The notes: generated from the sequence alone by a model not told the origin. Numbered from the stretch's first letter, positions 10,616 through 22,657 are shown. The stretch is 64,000 nt of DNA from Dactylorhiza incarnata (GCA_033032865.1 JAWHQI010000522.1:310001-374000), one strand, 5' to 3'. Numbers and translations: made by a program.

Positions 10616-11298
10616 TCAATTTGTGAATTTGCATAAAGTTTCTTCAGTCAGTTCCGGGCGAGGTGCTTCCTTCATAAGGTATGCTGCTCTGACTGCACCA
10701 GTCTCCTTTCTTCTTTCAGCGTGCATGCCCCACATTCCACTAGTCCTTGTTATTCTGTCGATGATTTCCCAGGCTTCCACACTGCACTTACTGAACAAAG
10801 ATCCTCCTACAGCTAAGTAAAAGTACTGTTTATTATGAATTGACACCCCAAAGTAGAATATTTGAAGGCATTCCGATTCAGACAAACAGTGCACAAAACT
10901 GAACCTTTGTAAACTTAGAAATCTCTCCCAGGCTTCCACCAACTGTTCATCTTCATTTTGTGAAAACAACAACAGTTCACGTCTCAGTTCTAATAAGCGT
11001 TCTCTAGAGTAGATTTTTTAAAAAAATTCTTCTTCTACTCTGCTCCATATCATAACAGAGTCGGTCAAGTACTCTCGATACCATGTCTTAGCACTTCCGA
11101 CAAGTGAAAATTTGAATAACTGAAGCTTGATTCTATCAAAGTTCTCCTCCACATAGTTGAATGAATTGCAGACTTCGAAATAGCTTCGTAAATGATCGAG
11201 TGCATCCTCTTCAAACATTCCATAGGCTTACTTATATTCAGGCAGATAAAAGAAGAAAACAAACAGGACAACACGCGTAACAAATTTTTCAACAACAA
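10616..11298 (-). pseudogene. Gag of element A (broken)
   Basis: Two minus-strand frames make up a gypsy capsid. 11218-11018 has 'DHLRSYFEVCNSFNYVEENF', 'IKLQLFKFSLVGSAKTWY' and 'MIWSRVEEEFF' (Retrotrans_gag fold). 10972-10616 has 'QLVEAWERFLSLQ', 'AVGGSLFSKCSVEAWEIIDRI' and a tail. Gag forms the particle around element RNA. A frameshift in the A-run near 11020 separates the two parts. No zinc knuckle was found, which is common in this branch. It lies next to the primer site at 11319-11336, as expected for the first gene. Confidence 0.85.
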
Positions 11299-11318
11299 AA
11301 ATCACTTCTCGCCTGCAT

Positions 11319-11336
11319 TCCTCGGCAACGACGCCA
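11319..11336 (-). other. Primer binding site of element A
   Basis: On the minus strand TGGCGTCGTTGCCGAGGA starts six bases inside the 5' LTR end. It resembles the TGGCGCCGTTGCCGGGGA primer site of Athila elements (tRNA-Asp type), with two changes. Confidence 0.8.
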
Positions 11337-12279
11337 AAAACATGACGCATAGATTTTGCACCGCTAAAAGCAAGAGAAAAATGCTGTCTAAATGGCAGTG
11401 TACCGGTCATTGTCAAGTAATAATTTTGGGAATATGATCCCCGAATATCAATCTCTCAAAAAATGCAGAGTAGGTGAAGTGATCGTGTCGTGGAAAGATA
11501 GCTACAATGAGCGAAAGTAAATAACGGGCTTGGTTTTGGTTTTCTATTCTAATAACAAGAAAAGTAAAATGCGGGTCGAGAGCACCACTTCGCTTGGTGA
11601 GATGACTAGCGCAGGCCACGATGTCGTGCTTCGGTAAGCGAATGGACGCTAGGCAGATGGATGGAGTGATCTCATGTGCGGATTATGAGGGTCGCAGGCA
11701 CCTCTTCAGAGTCTTACCTCTAGCTTTTGCTAGAGTGGATCAACTAGTGCGTGTGTGGGAGGAATGTGGAGTTGAGGCGAGGCACATCACAACGTAACAA
11801 AAAGGTAAAGACAATAACTAGATATGCTTTCATTCATAGACAAATAAAGAGCATTCTATGTTCATTACAAGCATTTAAAAGTACATTTCCCAAGATAGAA
11901 GTGAAGTCTCACCGCGGGTCATGGTCGTAATGGAGGGTTGTCAAGCCGTCTCCGTGCTCAGTCCTTATTTGCTTTCAGGATCTCGAGGCTGTCACCACCT
12001 CTGACCTTTATTCGTCTTCTTAAACTTGCCGCGGTATCTTCTTCTTCCTCAAGTGGAAATGACCAAATACCTTGAGATGCTCATTGTGGATGGCCGGAAA
12101 GTCTTCCGGAACCTTGGATATAGCTTGGATTCACCGGAGGAGGCTTCCCAATGGAAGGAGATGGAAGGAGGGTGGATGGAGATCATAATTGGCGCAGGGG
12201 CGCAAGAGAAACTGGCGGTAAATGTTCCTTTCTACCCTAAAATTGCGGGTCCAGCATTTAAATATGGAACAGAAAAAAT

Positions 12280-12530
12280 AGCATGCACAATCAGTGGCAT
12301 AAGACCAGTGGTCGTGCGAGAAGAAATGCCACTGATCGTGCCAGAACAACTTATAGCAAAATCCAGAATGACAAAATAGCGCACGATCAGTGGCGCATGA
12401 CTAGTGGTTGTGCGTCAAGAAGGCCAGTGATCGTGTGAACCGCTCGGTTGGGAAAATGGGGAATGCGCATGACCAGTGGTCATATGCCTGATCATGCGTG
12501 AACAAAAAGGCACGACCAGTGGCCTGTTAG
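12280..12530 (-). promoter_or_regulatory. GCACGAYCA/TGRTCGTGC palindrome array (A 5' LTR)
   Basis: This is a counterpart of 4510-4770 with several copies worn by transitions. A TATTTAAA-like box lies at about 12259-12266 on the minus strand. Confidence 0.6.
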
Positions 12531-12630
12531 GCTAAAAATAGCCCCACCCAACTCTGAGCGTCCACACAATCCTCGTACCTGCAGGAAGACCACTGAAAAA
12601 GGCATTCCACATAATCCACAGTAAAGGAAT

Positions 12631-13615
12631 TGTTGGAGTTACCATTGTGATCTAGAAGTGGTCAAACATGTAATGTCACTGCCAATGCGATATGAGCCTG
12701 CAGGGTCGCACATAAGAGCATGTGGAGAAGTTGGAAGATTGACTATGTTGGTAAAGGTTACCAATCACCATATAGAATGGGGGAAGTCCAGCAAATGTTG
12801 CTGTTTGAATTCGTCGGGTTTACACGGATAGAATTCGTCGGGATTCGTCGGATTGTTCCGTGGAATCTCGACGAATTTTTACAGAGATCCTTAACTCGGC
12901 AAATGTTGCCGTCTGACATGATTCGTCGGATTCGTCGGGATTCGTCGGATTGTTCCGTGGAATCTCGACGAATTGTCACAGAGAGCATTAACTCGGCAAG
13001 TGTTGCCATCTGATGTGATTCATCGAAATTCGTCGGATTGTCCCGTGAAAACTCGACGAATGCTGTTCCGTGGAATCCCGACGAATTGTAACAGAAGCCC
13101 CTATTTTGCTGTGTGGTCTGCGGATAGCGATTCTTCTAGAAGCTGTTTATCCTTTGGTTATAAATAAGACTTCTTTTAGGGTTCTCAGGACTTACGAAAA
13201 AGAAGCCGATGGAAGGAGTTCCGCTCTCGCTCGAACCCTAGACGGAAGGAGTTCCGCCGTTCTGAATCGTCTCCGTCGACTTCCTCTCCGACGATTGTCG
13301 TCAGTGTTGTTCTTCCTAAAGCGGATCTAGCAATCTGTGGAAACGCAAGGTGTAGTCTTCTTCTCCCGGCTCGTGTGGACTGCTGCAGAAACGTAGACAT
13401 TATTCTACGTGGGAACTCTTGCAAAGCCGCTGAAAGCAATCTTCTTCTTGGAGCACCTTGGTTGGATTTGATCCAATCCCGCAAAGGTAATTTCATACCA
13501 AGCATCTTATTAACTTCTTGATTCAATATTCATGGCTGATCCAAGTCTTTTTGGGTTGTTTCTCTTCATTTCCGCTGCGCCTACATTTGATGTATGGTTC
13601 TAGAAAAACCCAACA
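12631..13615 (+). mobile_element. J: solo LTR of a copia-type element (985 bp)
   Basis: It begins TGTTGG and ends CCAACA, and is flanked on both sides by GGAAT (12626-12630 and 13616-13620). No internal region is present, so it is the product of recombination between two LTRs. It carries an ATTCGTCGGA array and a TATAAATA box. The orientation is taken from the TATA box. Confidence 0.9.
12815..13090 (+). promoter_or_regulatory. ATTCGTCGGA / CGACGAATT array and TATA box in J
   Basis: About ten copies of (G)ATTCGTCGG and its facing partner CTCGACGAATT occur. They form a ~112-base higher unit, seen twice, that includes GTTCCGTGGAATCTCGACGA. TATAAATA follows at 13159-13166, then AAGACTTC. Confidence 0.65.
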
Positions 13616-13802
13616 GGAATATCATCACAGAATAGATCGAATGTAAGGCACAAGAAATCACACCAAAATGGACTAAGCACTGCACTTAGCCCAGAAATAC
13701 ACAATGATCAAATTGAAGCATTTATGAGCAATAAGTAAAGTGCATTGGCAAGATAAACGACCCAGATGAGTCCGGAAATAACTATATAAACCGGACTCAT
13801 CA

Positions 13803-14672
13803 GCGACTTCCAAGAAGATTATCACGGTCACGCCATCCATATTAGTAGTCAATGGAGAGACTTCATGCAAAGAGATCGCTGATACTTCTGCGAAGGAGAA
13901 TCATGAAGATCTTGTGAAAGGTGGATCAGCCTCGGTGGTCTCAAACCTAGTCGACGTGATGAACATGTCTTCAGGACCTCCGGAGCTGAAGATCCTTGAG
14001 GGTACGATCATTTTTGAATACACAAAATTGGTCGAAGTCCTTGATCAGACTGTCGTTCAGTCCAGTCAGACTACTTCCACCGAAGCTATCAAGGTGAGGA
14101 TGCAGCAATAGAAATCCTTAGTTGAGAGGCTCAGGCAGCAGATTAGGGAGCAGCAGGTGTCTACAAAAACAAAGAAAAGGAAGAAGATAAGCTATTCCGC
14201 AAAAAGTGTTAAGAGAAGAAAGAAAAATGAATGACCGACAAGACCAATTCGGTCTACCCTGCTATTCTGCATGAAGGAGGCGATCTTAGGCATTCTCTTG
14301 AGGATGCAACTAAAAAGTTAAGTGACCGGACTGATCTCAATGCCTTTAAGGAGGGAGGATCCCGAGCTGATGGCTTATCTTGAAGATCTTTCTTTTAATA
14401 GTTTTTCATGTTCAATCTCGCAGCTAATCGATCCTTCTGAATCTGAATGACTTTGAGAGATCTCCGAGGAGAAGAGGAAGAATGAGGAAAAGACAAAAGC
14501 AGATGAAGAAGAGAAGAAGAGGATAGAGGAGGAACAAAAGAAAAAGGAAGAGGAAGAAAATGAGAAGAAAGGGGAAGAGGAGGAAAAGAATAGGAAAGAG
14601 GAAGAGAAGAGGGAGAAAAGAAAAAACAGCTGATCATGGAAGAGAAGAGAAAGAATGAGAAGGAGAAGAAAC
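13803..14672 (+). pseudogene. Host segment H, piece 2: Lys/Glu-rich coding remnant
   Basis: This continues piece 1 after element A. A frame open from about 13810 to 14111 reads 'SKKIITVTPSILVVNGETSC', then acidic stretches, then a Gln/Lys-rich tail past a single stop at 14109-14111. At 14456-14670 an 'EEKRKNEEKTKADEEKKRIE' type charged coiled coil begins. It is cut by element F and resumes at 24318. No known family is recognised. The protein would be long and mostly coiled coil. Confidence 0.45.
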
Positions 14673-14839
14673 TGTTGGAACATGTTTTTCCGCATCTCTT
14701 TGATTTGAGAATAACAAATCCTACTTGTATATGATCTTGTTACCATTGTGTTTTTAGCATGTAGGTATGGACAGTTTTGACACCAGGTAGCTGCAACAAT
14801 GGTCTAGCACTAACCACAAGCTGAAGGATTGAAAGTTAC

Positions 14840-15600
14840 TCAATGCCAGGCGTTAAGCTTAACACTGGGCGTTAGAGCTAGATGAAATCGGCGTTCGATG
14901 AAATGCATACCACGACGTTCAACAAAATGTGCTCGACAAAATTTTCGTTCGATGAACTAGATGCTGCGATCAACGAAATCAAGCCGCTGAGAACGGAAGC
15001 TGGGTTCGACGAAATAGATCTTGCGTTCGACGATCTTGCGTTCGACGAATTTCCGGTCGACGAATGATGAAGCCCGTTCGACGAACTAGATGCTGCAATC
15101 AACGAAATCAAGCCGCTGAGAACGGAAGCTGTGTTCGACGAAATTGATCTTGCGTTCAACGATCTTGCATTCGACGAATTTCCGATCGACGAATGCTGAA
15201 GCCCGCTCGACGAACTCCGGTCGACGAAATTTTGTTCGACGAAAGATGGAGCCAGTTCGACGAATTGAGTTCGACAAAATTATCTGCTCGACGAATTAGG
15301 GTGCCAGCTAATTACAGATGAAACTCAACGCCAGGCGTTAGGCTTAACGCTGGGCGCTATTCGGTTAATGAATTTGGCAAGGAGAAAGCAGCCGTGATTT
15401 CAGGAGGAACATTTGGAATGATTTGCCCAACACGCCGCGTTAGCCTTAACGCCAGCGTTTATATTGCCTAAAATAAAACATTCCTAAAGTGCAGAATCTC
15501 CTTCCTCTTCGGAATATCCGAGCCATTAATATATTGCTATACATGGTCAACGCCAGGCGTTAGGACTTAACGCCGGCGTTAGCTCAAATTCTACAAATCG
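14840..15600. repeat. AACGCC(A)GGCGTT dyads in 5' LTR of F
   Basis: Copies lie near 14845, 15330, 15445 and 15550. They pair an AACGCCAGGCGTTAG dyad with a TTAACGC(C/T)GGGCGTTA-like partner. Similar dyads recur in the internal region at about 18605 and 20270. Confidence 0.65.
14883..15300 (+). promoter_or_regulatory. TTCGACGAA array, 5' LTR of F
   Basis: About 20 copies of TTCGACGAA, GATCGACGAA or CTCGACGAA occur, partly inside a ~115-base unit repeated twice (14955-15065 and 15075-15195). The irregular spacing and the odd palindrome are the same as in I and C. Confidence 0.75.
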
Positions 15601-16328
15601 CAGGATTTTGTCTTCTCCAACTACTGATTGTCGAGAGCCCTATTCCAGCACTTTAGAAACTTTATGAGGGCCGTATTTCTAGACAAACACAACTCCCACT
15701 TATATTTCAAAAGTAGGAATCAAAGGAGGCTTGGATCAACACGCTAACTCAACGCAAAGAACGCACTCTTGGACTTCTACGATCTTCAGCGATTCTTCGG
15801 CGTCTCCTTCAGATTACCTCATAGTGAGTTTTATATTTGTATTGTGTATTTTGTCCTTTATTTCATCTTTGTAATCGGTTCATGAATTCGCCTCGTGTTG
15901 GCGACTAGGTCTAGGTAGGACTTAGGGAGTAATTTGTCTTGTGTTGGCGACTAGGTCTAGGGAGTAGATCTAGGGGGTGCTCGAGGGCTTTCTGGTTATA
16001 GATTGGCTAGAGCGGCTTGAGGCCGTATCTGGGGAGAGATCGTCTAAAGCCAACCGGTTCGTGGGGATACGAGTCGTTATAGAAAACAAAAAGGGTTTTC
16101 ATATTATTCACTTCGATTTCTAGCATCATTGAAATCAGATTTTGTAATCAATTTTATAAATGATAATCATGTCTTTTCTTGTTTAATAAAATTGATTTCA
16201 TTTCTAATTTCATTATCTCTTTACTTGTGATTTAACTTCGATCAAAATATCAAAAGTTTTCTATTAAAGTTTAAAGTTTTAAAACCCTTATTCACCCCCC
16301 GCCTAAGGGCGCATACAGATCCAACAAG

Positions 16329-16340
16329 TGGTATCAGAGC
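16329..16340 (+). other. Primer binding site of element F (tRNA-iMet)
   Basis: TGGTATCAGAGC, the exact copia consensus, lies two bases after the LTR end. Confidence 0.92.
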
Positions 16341-16375
16341 GAGGTTATTCCAAATAAGCTTCACAACCGGGAATA

Positions 16376-17854
16376 ATGGCGCTTCATGATCTCGCTTCCA
16401 CTAGAGGGGATGAATTTTCATCAAATGAAAAATCTTTAGCACCACTTTTATTTTTAGGCGAAAATTATAAAGGGTGGAAAATACTAATGAAAAATTTTCT
16501 TAAAGCCTTAGATGAGAAAGTTTGGAAAATTACTATTGAAAAGCCACCTAGCGTAATAAATAGAAATGAAATGGGTTTAAATGCAAAATCTACAAATTGT
16601 CTATTTTGTGCGTTAGATCAAAATATTTTCAAACTTATTTATACGTTACCTACCGCTTATGAGATTTGGAATTTTCTTGAAATAACTTATGATTCTCCTT
16701 CTACATGTATGGAACAATTGCAAGAACTGGAGAATATACAAGCTTGCACAATTTTTCAACAAAGCCCCTCTCATGACGGATCCATAAAGTGCACATCAAG
16801 TGAAAGAGAAGAAGTACTGTCTTCGGAAGAGTGCCAAAAAGATGCCAAAGAAACGATATGTTCAAATCGTGCCTCTCTTGAAAGCAAATCAAGGAAATCA
16901 AAATCTCCTATTTATTGTACTTCTAATTCTGCATTACAATTGCTTCAAACAACAAAGCGCAAAATTAAGAAGTTAAAAAAATGCTAATAAATATTTGCGC
17001 TTAGAAAATAAAAATTTAAAGACAAAAATTAATGAAGAATCAAATTCTATTTCTACCCATAGCTCCTTATTTAAAAACGTTACACCGTGTGTAGAATATA
17101 ATGAATTAAAAGAAAAACACAAGAAACTTGAAAATGAACTTCTTTCTATAAAAGAACAAAATGAAAGATTATGTTTAGAAAATTCATCTTTGAAAAATGA
17201 TTGTGCTAAGTGTAAAGAATATAAAATTGAAATTAAAGAGACGGATGAAACATTTAATGAATATAGAAATAACTATGAAGATCATATTGATTCAATTAAT
17301 TCCACTCTTAAAAATAGCACAATCGCTTAAAATAAAGCTAGACATAATCTTAAAATTAAGAATAATGAATTAGAAGCTAAAATCAACTTGCTTAAGGAAA
17401 TCATAAATAAAAATTCTCAAAACATACATTCTCAATATAAAGCAAAATCCAAAAGCAAGTTGAATATGATTTCTCAAAACTTGAATAAGCTAAACTATGG
17501 AAATAAAAAACATCAAAACATTGTAAATGAAATTCCAAAACACTATCATCTAATCATTTACAATATCAATCTTCTCCCAACTTAAAATTAAACGCAAACA
17601 AATTTCCTGTAAATAATAAATTCAAAAGTTATTTTTATCCAAACATACAAGAAAATGACTATGGAAATTTGAAAAATAAAAATAGTTTTTGTCCAAGGTA
17701 TGAATGGAGACCCATACTTAAGAATGGCACACTAATGTCAAAAGAAAGGGTCCATCCATCCTTGTCTCACAAAAAGTCAACACGTGATATTTGGGTACCC
17801 CAAGGAACCATCCCACTTGGTCATCTTTGGATACCTAAATCTCTTATTCATTAG
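16376..17854 (+). pseudogene. Copia gag of element F (internally deleted, frameshifted)
   Basis: ATG at 16376 is 36 bases after the primer site. The first ~115 codons are a good DUF4219/UBN2 gag start ('LFLGENYKGWKILMKNFLKA', 'LPTAYEIWNFLEITYDSP'). The middle of UBN2 and the zinc knuckle are missing: the frame jumps to a Ser/Glu/Lys stretch and stops at 16987. A slip in the A-run near 16980 shifts the frame, and a coiled-coil part follows at 16995-17330 ('RLENKNLKTKINEESNSIST'). Further pieces at 17388-17585 and 17669-17854 end 'IWVPQGTIPLGHLW', the phrase that stands just before the protease in related elements (compare 'IGVPKAST' in G). So the whole gag length is kept in outline, but nothing of pol. 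Confidence 0.8.
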
Positions 17855-20800
17855 TATCCAATCATTTGCATGAAGTAGAAATCAACTAAAAATGAAATAT
17901 CATTATTCTACTTCATGATATGCCTAACCTTTTTCTTACTTTTGTTTATTTTCTTTTGTTGAACCATCATGATATGATCACTTTATATAACTTGTGATAT
18001 GACTCTCACATATTAAACCAAAATTCATAAATAAATCAAATTGAATAAAGTTGAATAAAAAGTTATATCATTTCTCAAGTGATCTACTTATCCTTTTTAT
18101 TTCTATCCTTCTAAATCCATTTCCTAAAAGTCTTATAAAATTTGAAAAACTAAATTTGTTATATGATATTATTAAGACTAAATGAAATAAGTGTCAAAAT
18201 GGATTTAAAAGGTGTATTTTAGGGGTATTAGACTAAATTTATAAAATGCACAATCTATTTAATATATTTGCATCATTTTTGATTACCCCTGGTATGGTTA
18301 ATCATAAATCATGTCAAATCAGAATTGAAAAATTGTATGAATATTATGTCACTTATTTATGATCATTTCACTCATGCATATGTTGTGCAAAACTCAAGAA
18401 TTAAGGTCTAATGTGTATGGAGCTTTAATGAATATGAAACCCATTTACTAAAATTTTAACTTCCACAACTTTTTGCGATTTCTTCTCGTCTCATCACTTC
18501 ATTAGACAGGCCTTACATTGCACAAACATAATTAAGAAAAATCTGAAACAAAATCAAAGAAAATCTAGGCCATCTGATTAAAATAAGCACTCTCTGTGAG
18601 CTAACATAGGCGCTAGGATCTAACGCCGACGCTAGCTCAAGTATCTGATTTTCTATAATTTTAAAATTATGAAAAATCACTATAAATATATGTTTTTGTT
18701 TAATTTTCAAAAAACAATGAGAAAATTTATAAAACATTTCAAAAATAACCAAAAAAAATAGTTTCTCATTGTATTCATCATTCACCTTGCAATCTTTCTC
18801 ATTAATATTTTGAAAAAGGTTGAATATGAATTGTTTTATATATTTCACTTATAATAATTAAGTATGAGTATCAAAATCTCTAGGTGATAAAATTAATGAT
18901 CATGCAAAATCAATAGATCTTATTGCTGTCAACATATAGTTTGTGATCATGATAAGTATATGAATCTATTATACTTTGCATGTATCTCATTTATGTTTAG
19001 ACCATAGAATTAACTCTATATCAATATGAATAAATCAACTAGAGTCATCACGTTATTTTATGTCTAAAATTTTGAATCACTATTATTAAATACATGCAAC
19101 ATTATATAAATTAACCTTATGGGATAACACTACATTCAAACTCATTTTTGCATTTCTGCTTATAAGTGGTTTTTTGAAATATTAAAATACAAAATTACAA
19201 GAACCAAATTACAAAAAAAAATTATTTTTTCTTTGGTAATTTGTTTGATTTCTATATGCAAAAATCAAATACAAAAAAATAAAACAAAAAAAGCATCAAA
19301 AATTATTATTTTGAACTCAACTTTTCTATTTACATATATCTTGCTAAAGGGTGATTTGGGCTATCATCCCATCACATCACCTAGTACCGGGCGAACCTCT
19401 CACAGGGTAGACCTTAGGAAGTCCAAGATCAAATTATAAAAGTTCAAACTTTAAATTAAAATTATTTTTCATAAAATTGGTGATCATGATAATTATATGA
19501 ATAAATTATGTATTGTGATTGCATGTACCTTACTATATCTAGACCGTACAATCACCTTGACATCAATAACATCAAATCACAACATCACTTAATTCTAGGC
19601 CTTCAAATTGAATCTCTATCAAAATAAAAGATATGCAATATTCTTATGGCATAATATGAACTCATCATACTAGCATTATTAACTAATAAATATTATCATC
19701 CATGCTAGATATCTTATTATTACCATAATGAATCAATCTTAAAGAAGAACAATTGAAAGTTAAAACTCATAATAAACTATGTTGCTTTAATATCAAATAT
19801 AATAAGAAATTAATCACGCATAAAAGCCATAGTTTATAGATTGATTCCATAATAAGATCAAATATAATAAGAACAAAATGCTTAGGATGTCCATGATCGT
19901 TCTCCCATATTATGTGTCTCACCATAGCGGGGCTTGCGTGTAGACATATAGTTAGGGTAATATAATCTAGGACATTCCTATATCATATTGTATTATGTTA
20001 TTCATGCATTCTTGGTTTGTTTGAACATGCTTATTTTGTGTTTTGCATATTTCATCATTTTTGACCTTTAATGATCTTGTAAAACACAAATATATGAAAC
20101 CAAATAAAAACTTAAAAACCATTTTTGATCAAATAAAACATGCTTATATAGCCTTCTAATCATTTCCAAATTCTTTGAAAATTCTACCCTGAGAAGGTCT
20201 ATATACATACTATCTATTCCACAAAAAATAATTTCAAAAATCTCAAAAAATAGTGTTCTGTTTGGGCGTTAAGTAGTTAACGCCAGGCGTTAGCTATTTT
20301 GGCCAAATTGGATTTCTGATTTTACCAAAAAATTTCTAATATTTTTCTAATGACATTTCTCTGGTTATTTTCTCATATTTAAAATTATTGTGTTATTAAT
20401 TTGGTTGTTTCATTTTAAAATACAAAAAAAATTTAAATAATTCAAAATGATCAAAAATATGCTTTTATCATTTTTTGTTGTTTTAAATATTTACAAAATT
20501 ATGGTTTGACTACTTGACTTCACAAGAGCAAATATCTTAGTTATTTTGTTTCAAATGGTCAAAATTGATTAGGCATACACATTAAGATTCTCTTCAATGT
20601 CCAATTTTAATTTCAAATTTTCTAAACATTGTTTTTGTCATGCCTTGACCTTAATCTGATTATGTGCAATGAAATAGTCTATAGATAATTGTGTATGATT
20701 GCCTAGCTTGCCTCTAAGTATGAGTAATGCTTTATGTTAATCAATGAATTATACACTCACTATTTTGGTAATCTACATGTGCTCATAATCCCAGTCTTGC

Positions 20801-22657
20801 ATGATTGTGTAGTGTAATAGTTTTAACATATTAAGTTGTATGTCTAAATTACCTACACCGTCTTTCAAAAATAAATTTCATGCACGATATAGAAGTGTTA
20901 TTTCAATAATATTATTGTTTGCAACAACAAGTAAATTCAGAGACCTTTTGGCCCTTAATAAAAATCTAAAATAAAAAGCCAAAGATAACTCCACCAAGCA
21001 CTACTCACCCTCCTGATAAGTCTTAATGAGCATTATGAGGTTGAGCACCTTGGAAATAATTGTAAAGTGTCTTGTGCAAACATATTTATTTCTATCACTT
21101 CTATTTGTACACCGGATCACTAAAAATAAAAATAAAAAAAATTGCTTATGTGATCCCCCAAGCACTACTTCGCTCCCTGATAAGTCTTAATGAGCATTGT
21201 GTGGGAGAAGCACCTTGGTAGTTATATGTATGTTATGTGCTTTGAAAGTTTATTCTAGATGTGATCTGTGAATGTAATTATATGATTACAATCTTATTGT
21301 TGTTGTTACTATTTCACTGCATATGTCATGTGTTTTGCTTATTTCACTTGTATACTTTTATCAAAACACCTTATGCACACATCATTTTTTTTCATAAAGC
21401 TTCCACTCATGAGAATTGGATCCTAATGCAAACATTGCATAATTCTCTAAAAACTCAAGTAAAAGCACTAGATTGCAATGCATGATTTCTATAATGTTTT
21501 CCTTACTTGAAATACGAATTGGATACATTATAGTTATTATCTTTTTTAATATGTTAAATCATGCTTGCCTATTAGTTATGAAAATTTTCAAAGTTAAAAT
21601 GCTCAAATGTGATGAGTCTAGACATATTGTTGGAATGGTCAAACTATAACAAAAATACTACTCTTAATTGTTTTTTTTTCGCATTCCTCTATCTAATCAT
21701 GTATCCGTATATCATGTGCTCTCATGCTTATATCAAGTCTTAAATAACTCTGATTTATTAATGGACTTCAAAATAGCTATGTGAGTTGTGTGCTTAATAA
21801 ATTCAAATAAAAATATAATTCCATAGGCTATGTACCTCTCATTAGATTTAAAACGCTTAAATGTTTCCAATAATTATTATCCATGACTTCATATCTCACC
21901 ATAGCAGGGGCGTAGGGTTGTAGACATTAGATTACCTGACCTCTAAGTCATGTCTTGTCCTTAACCATGGAGGGTTCCAGTGGGGCCTTGCGAGGCACTG
22001 GGGGGAAAGAGTGCTAGGGTGAAATTTAGTCTAGTGTTTGCATATGGGAATAACACCCCAACCTACGACATGTTTGCAGCTCCTCATGCCCATCCGTCAC
22101 TTAGTACGGGGCTAGGGTGTAGACATATTGTCTGGGTAGATTGGTTACTTGGAAATCACTACCTTTACGTATGCTTAAAACTCTTATAAAGCAAGTAATT
22201 ACATTCCTTTGGTATAATCTTTGATTGACGTTCTTTCACGCTAATCATATATTTTTCCGCTGTGCTACTCTCTCCCTTAGCTCGATCATGACTTATTTTA
22301 TGTTTACACAAAACTCATAATCCTCTCTTAGTTATGTCCCAACTTTTGTCTTCGCTATTCTAGTTTTGATTCACTCCACCCTCTTTTGCTAATAACAAAA
22401 GGGGAGAATAAAATGCTAAATCTTATTGATTAATGGAGTAGGATTCACTAGATTAAGGGGGAGCATGTATCTAGTTTATGAGAGTATACACTAAGGGGCA
22501 GCATCTTTGTAGGGGGAGCACAATGTTCAATGAAACTATAATTCTTATCATTATCTTATAAATTACTTGTGTCATATAATCTTTTAAAAACACAAATGCT
22601 TTATCTATGAATCTGATTTATCTCTAATTGGATTTGTTATTATCAAAAGGGTGAGAT
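17855..22657 (+). other. 4.8-kb non-coding spacer of element F
   Basis: This AT-rich spacer has no protease, integrase or RT motif in any frame. Notable parts are an AACGCCGACGCTAG dyad at about 18615 and AACGCCAGGCGTTAG at about 20280. A block at 19355-19430 ('TTTGGGCTATCATCCCATCA') is matched in reverse in G at 59215-59305. A repeated 'TGATAAGTCTTAATGAGCAT' occurs at 21015 and 21178 (counterparts in G near 58505 and 58670). Three copies of a 'GGGGC...GTGTAGACAT' phrase lie at about 19930, 21907 and 22110. 'TTTTGCTAATAACAAAAGGG' occurs at about 22385 (G near 57700). The polypurine tract AAAAGGGTGAGAT ends at 22657. Confidence 0.65.

Larger units (their letters stand above)
3558..13802 (-). 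mobile_element. Element A: Athila-type Ty3/gypsy retrotransposon, nested solo LTR inside
   Basis: Two LTRs of one family (3558-5050 and 11343-13802) flank gag, protease, RT, RNase H and integrase in gypsy order on the minus strand. The primer site is TGGCGTCGTTGCCG, typical of the Athila/Tat branch. The flanking 5-mers are GTGAT (3553-3557) and GCGAC (13803-13807); they agree if two C-to-T changes occurred. The LTRs differ at many sites and the 5' LTR was later hit by J, so this is an old copy. Stops in every domain make it inactive. Confidence 0.9.
11343..13802 (-). repeat. 5' LTR of element A, interrupted by solo LTR J
   Basis: The two parts 11343-12630 and 13616-13802 together give about 1470 bases and match 3558-5050. 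The outer end is ...GGACTCATCA (TGATGAGTCC on the minus strand). The break between the parts is filled exactly by J and its GGAAT duplication. Confidence 0.88.
14673..16326 (+). repeat. 5' LTR of element F (1654 bp)
   Basis: It begins TGTTGGAACATG and ends GATCCAACA just before the primer site. It carries the TTCGACGAA array, AACGCC..GGCGTT dyads and near the end TTCACCCCCC. At the TATA position it reads TACAAATC (15592-15599), where the 3' LTR has TATAAATC. Confidence 0.9.

Noticed and set aside
14375..14746. Ser/Phe-rich minus-strand frame of 123 residues
   Set aside because: It is the antisense of the Lys/Glu-rich coiled-coil stretch of H and runs into the LTR of F.
14883..15300. Evenly repeated short motif that looks a little like a CRISPR array
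   Set aside because: Repeats are 8-10 bases with irregular gaps, lie within plant LTRs and occur in several families; there are no spacers of set length and no cas genes.
16329..16340. Possible tRNA-Met gene fragment
   Set aside because: Only the 12 bases complementary to the tRNA 3' end are present; it is a primer binding site. No cloverleaf was found anywhere in the window.
21980..22189. 69-residue frame in the F spacer
   Set aside because: It overlaps one of the repeated GTGTAGACAT phrases, shows no domain, and is isolated in a non-coding spacer.
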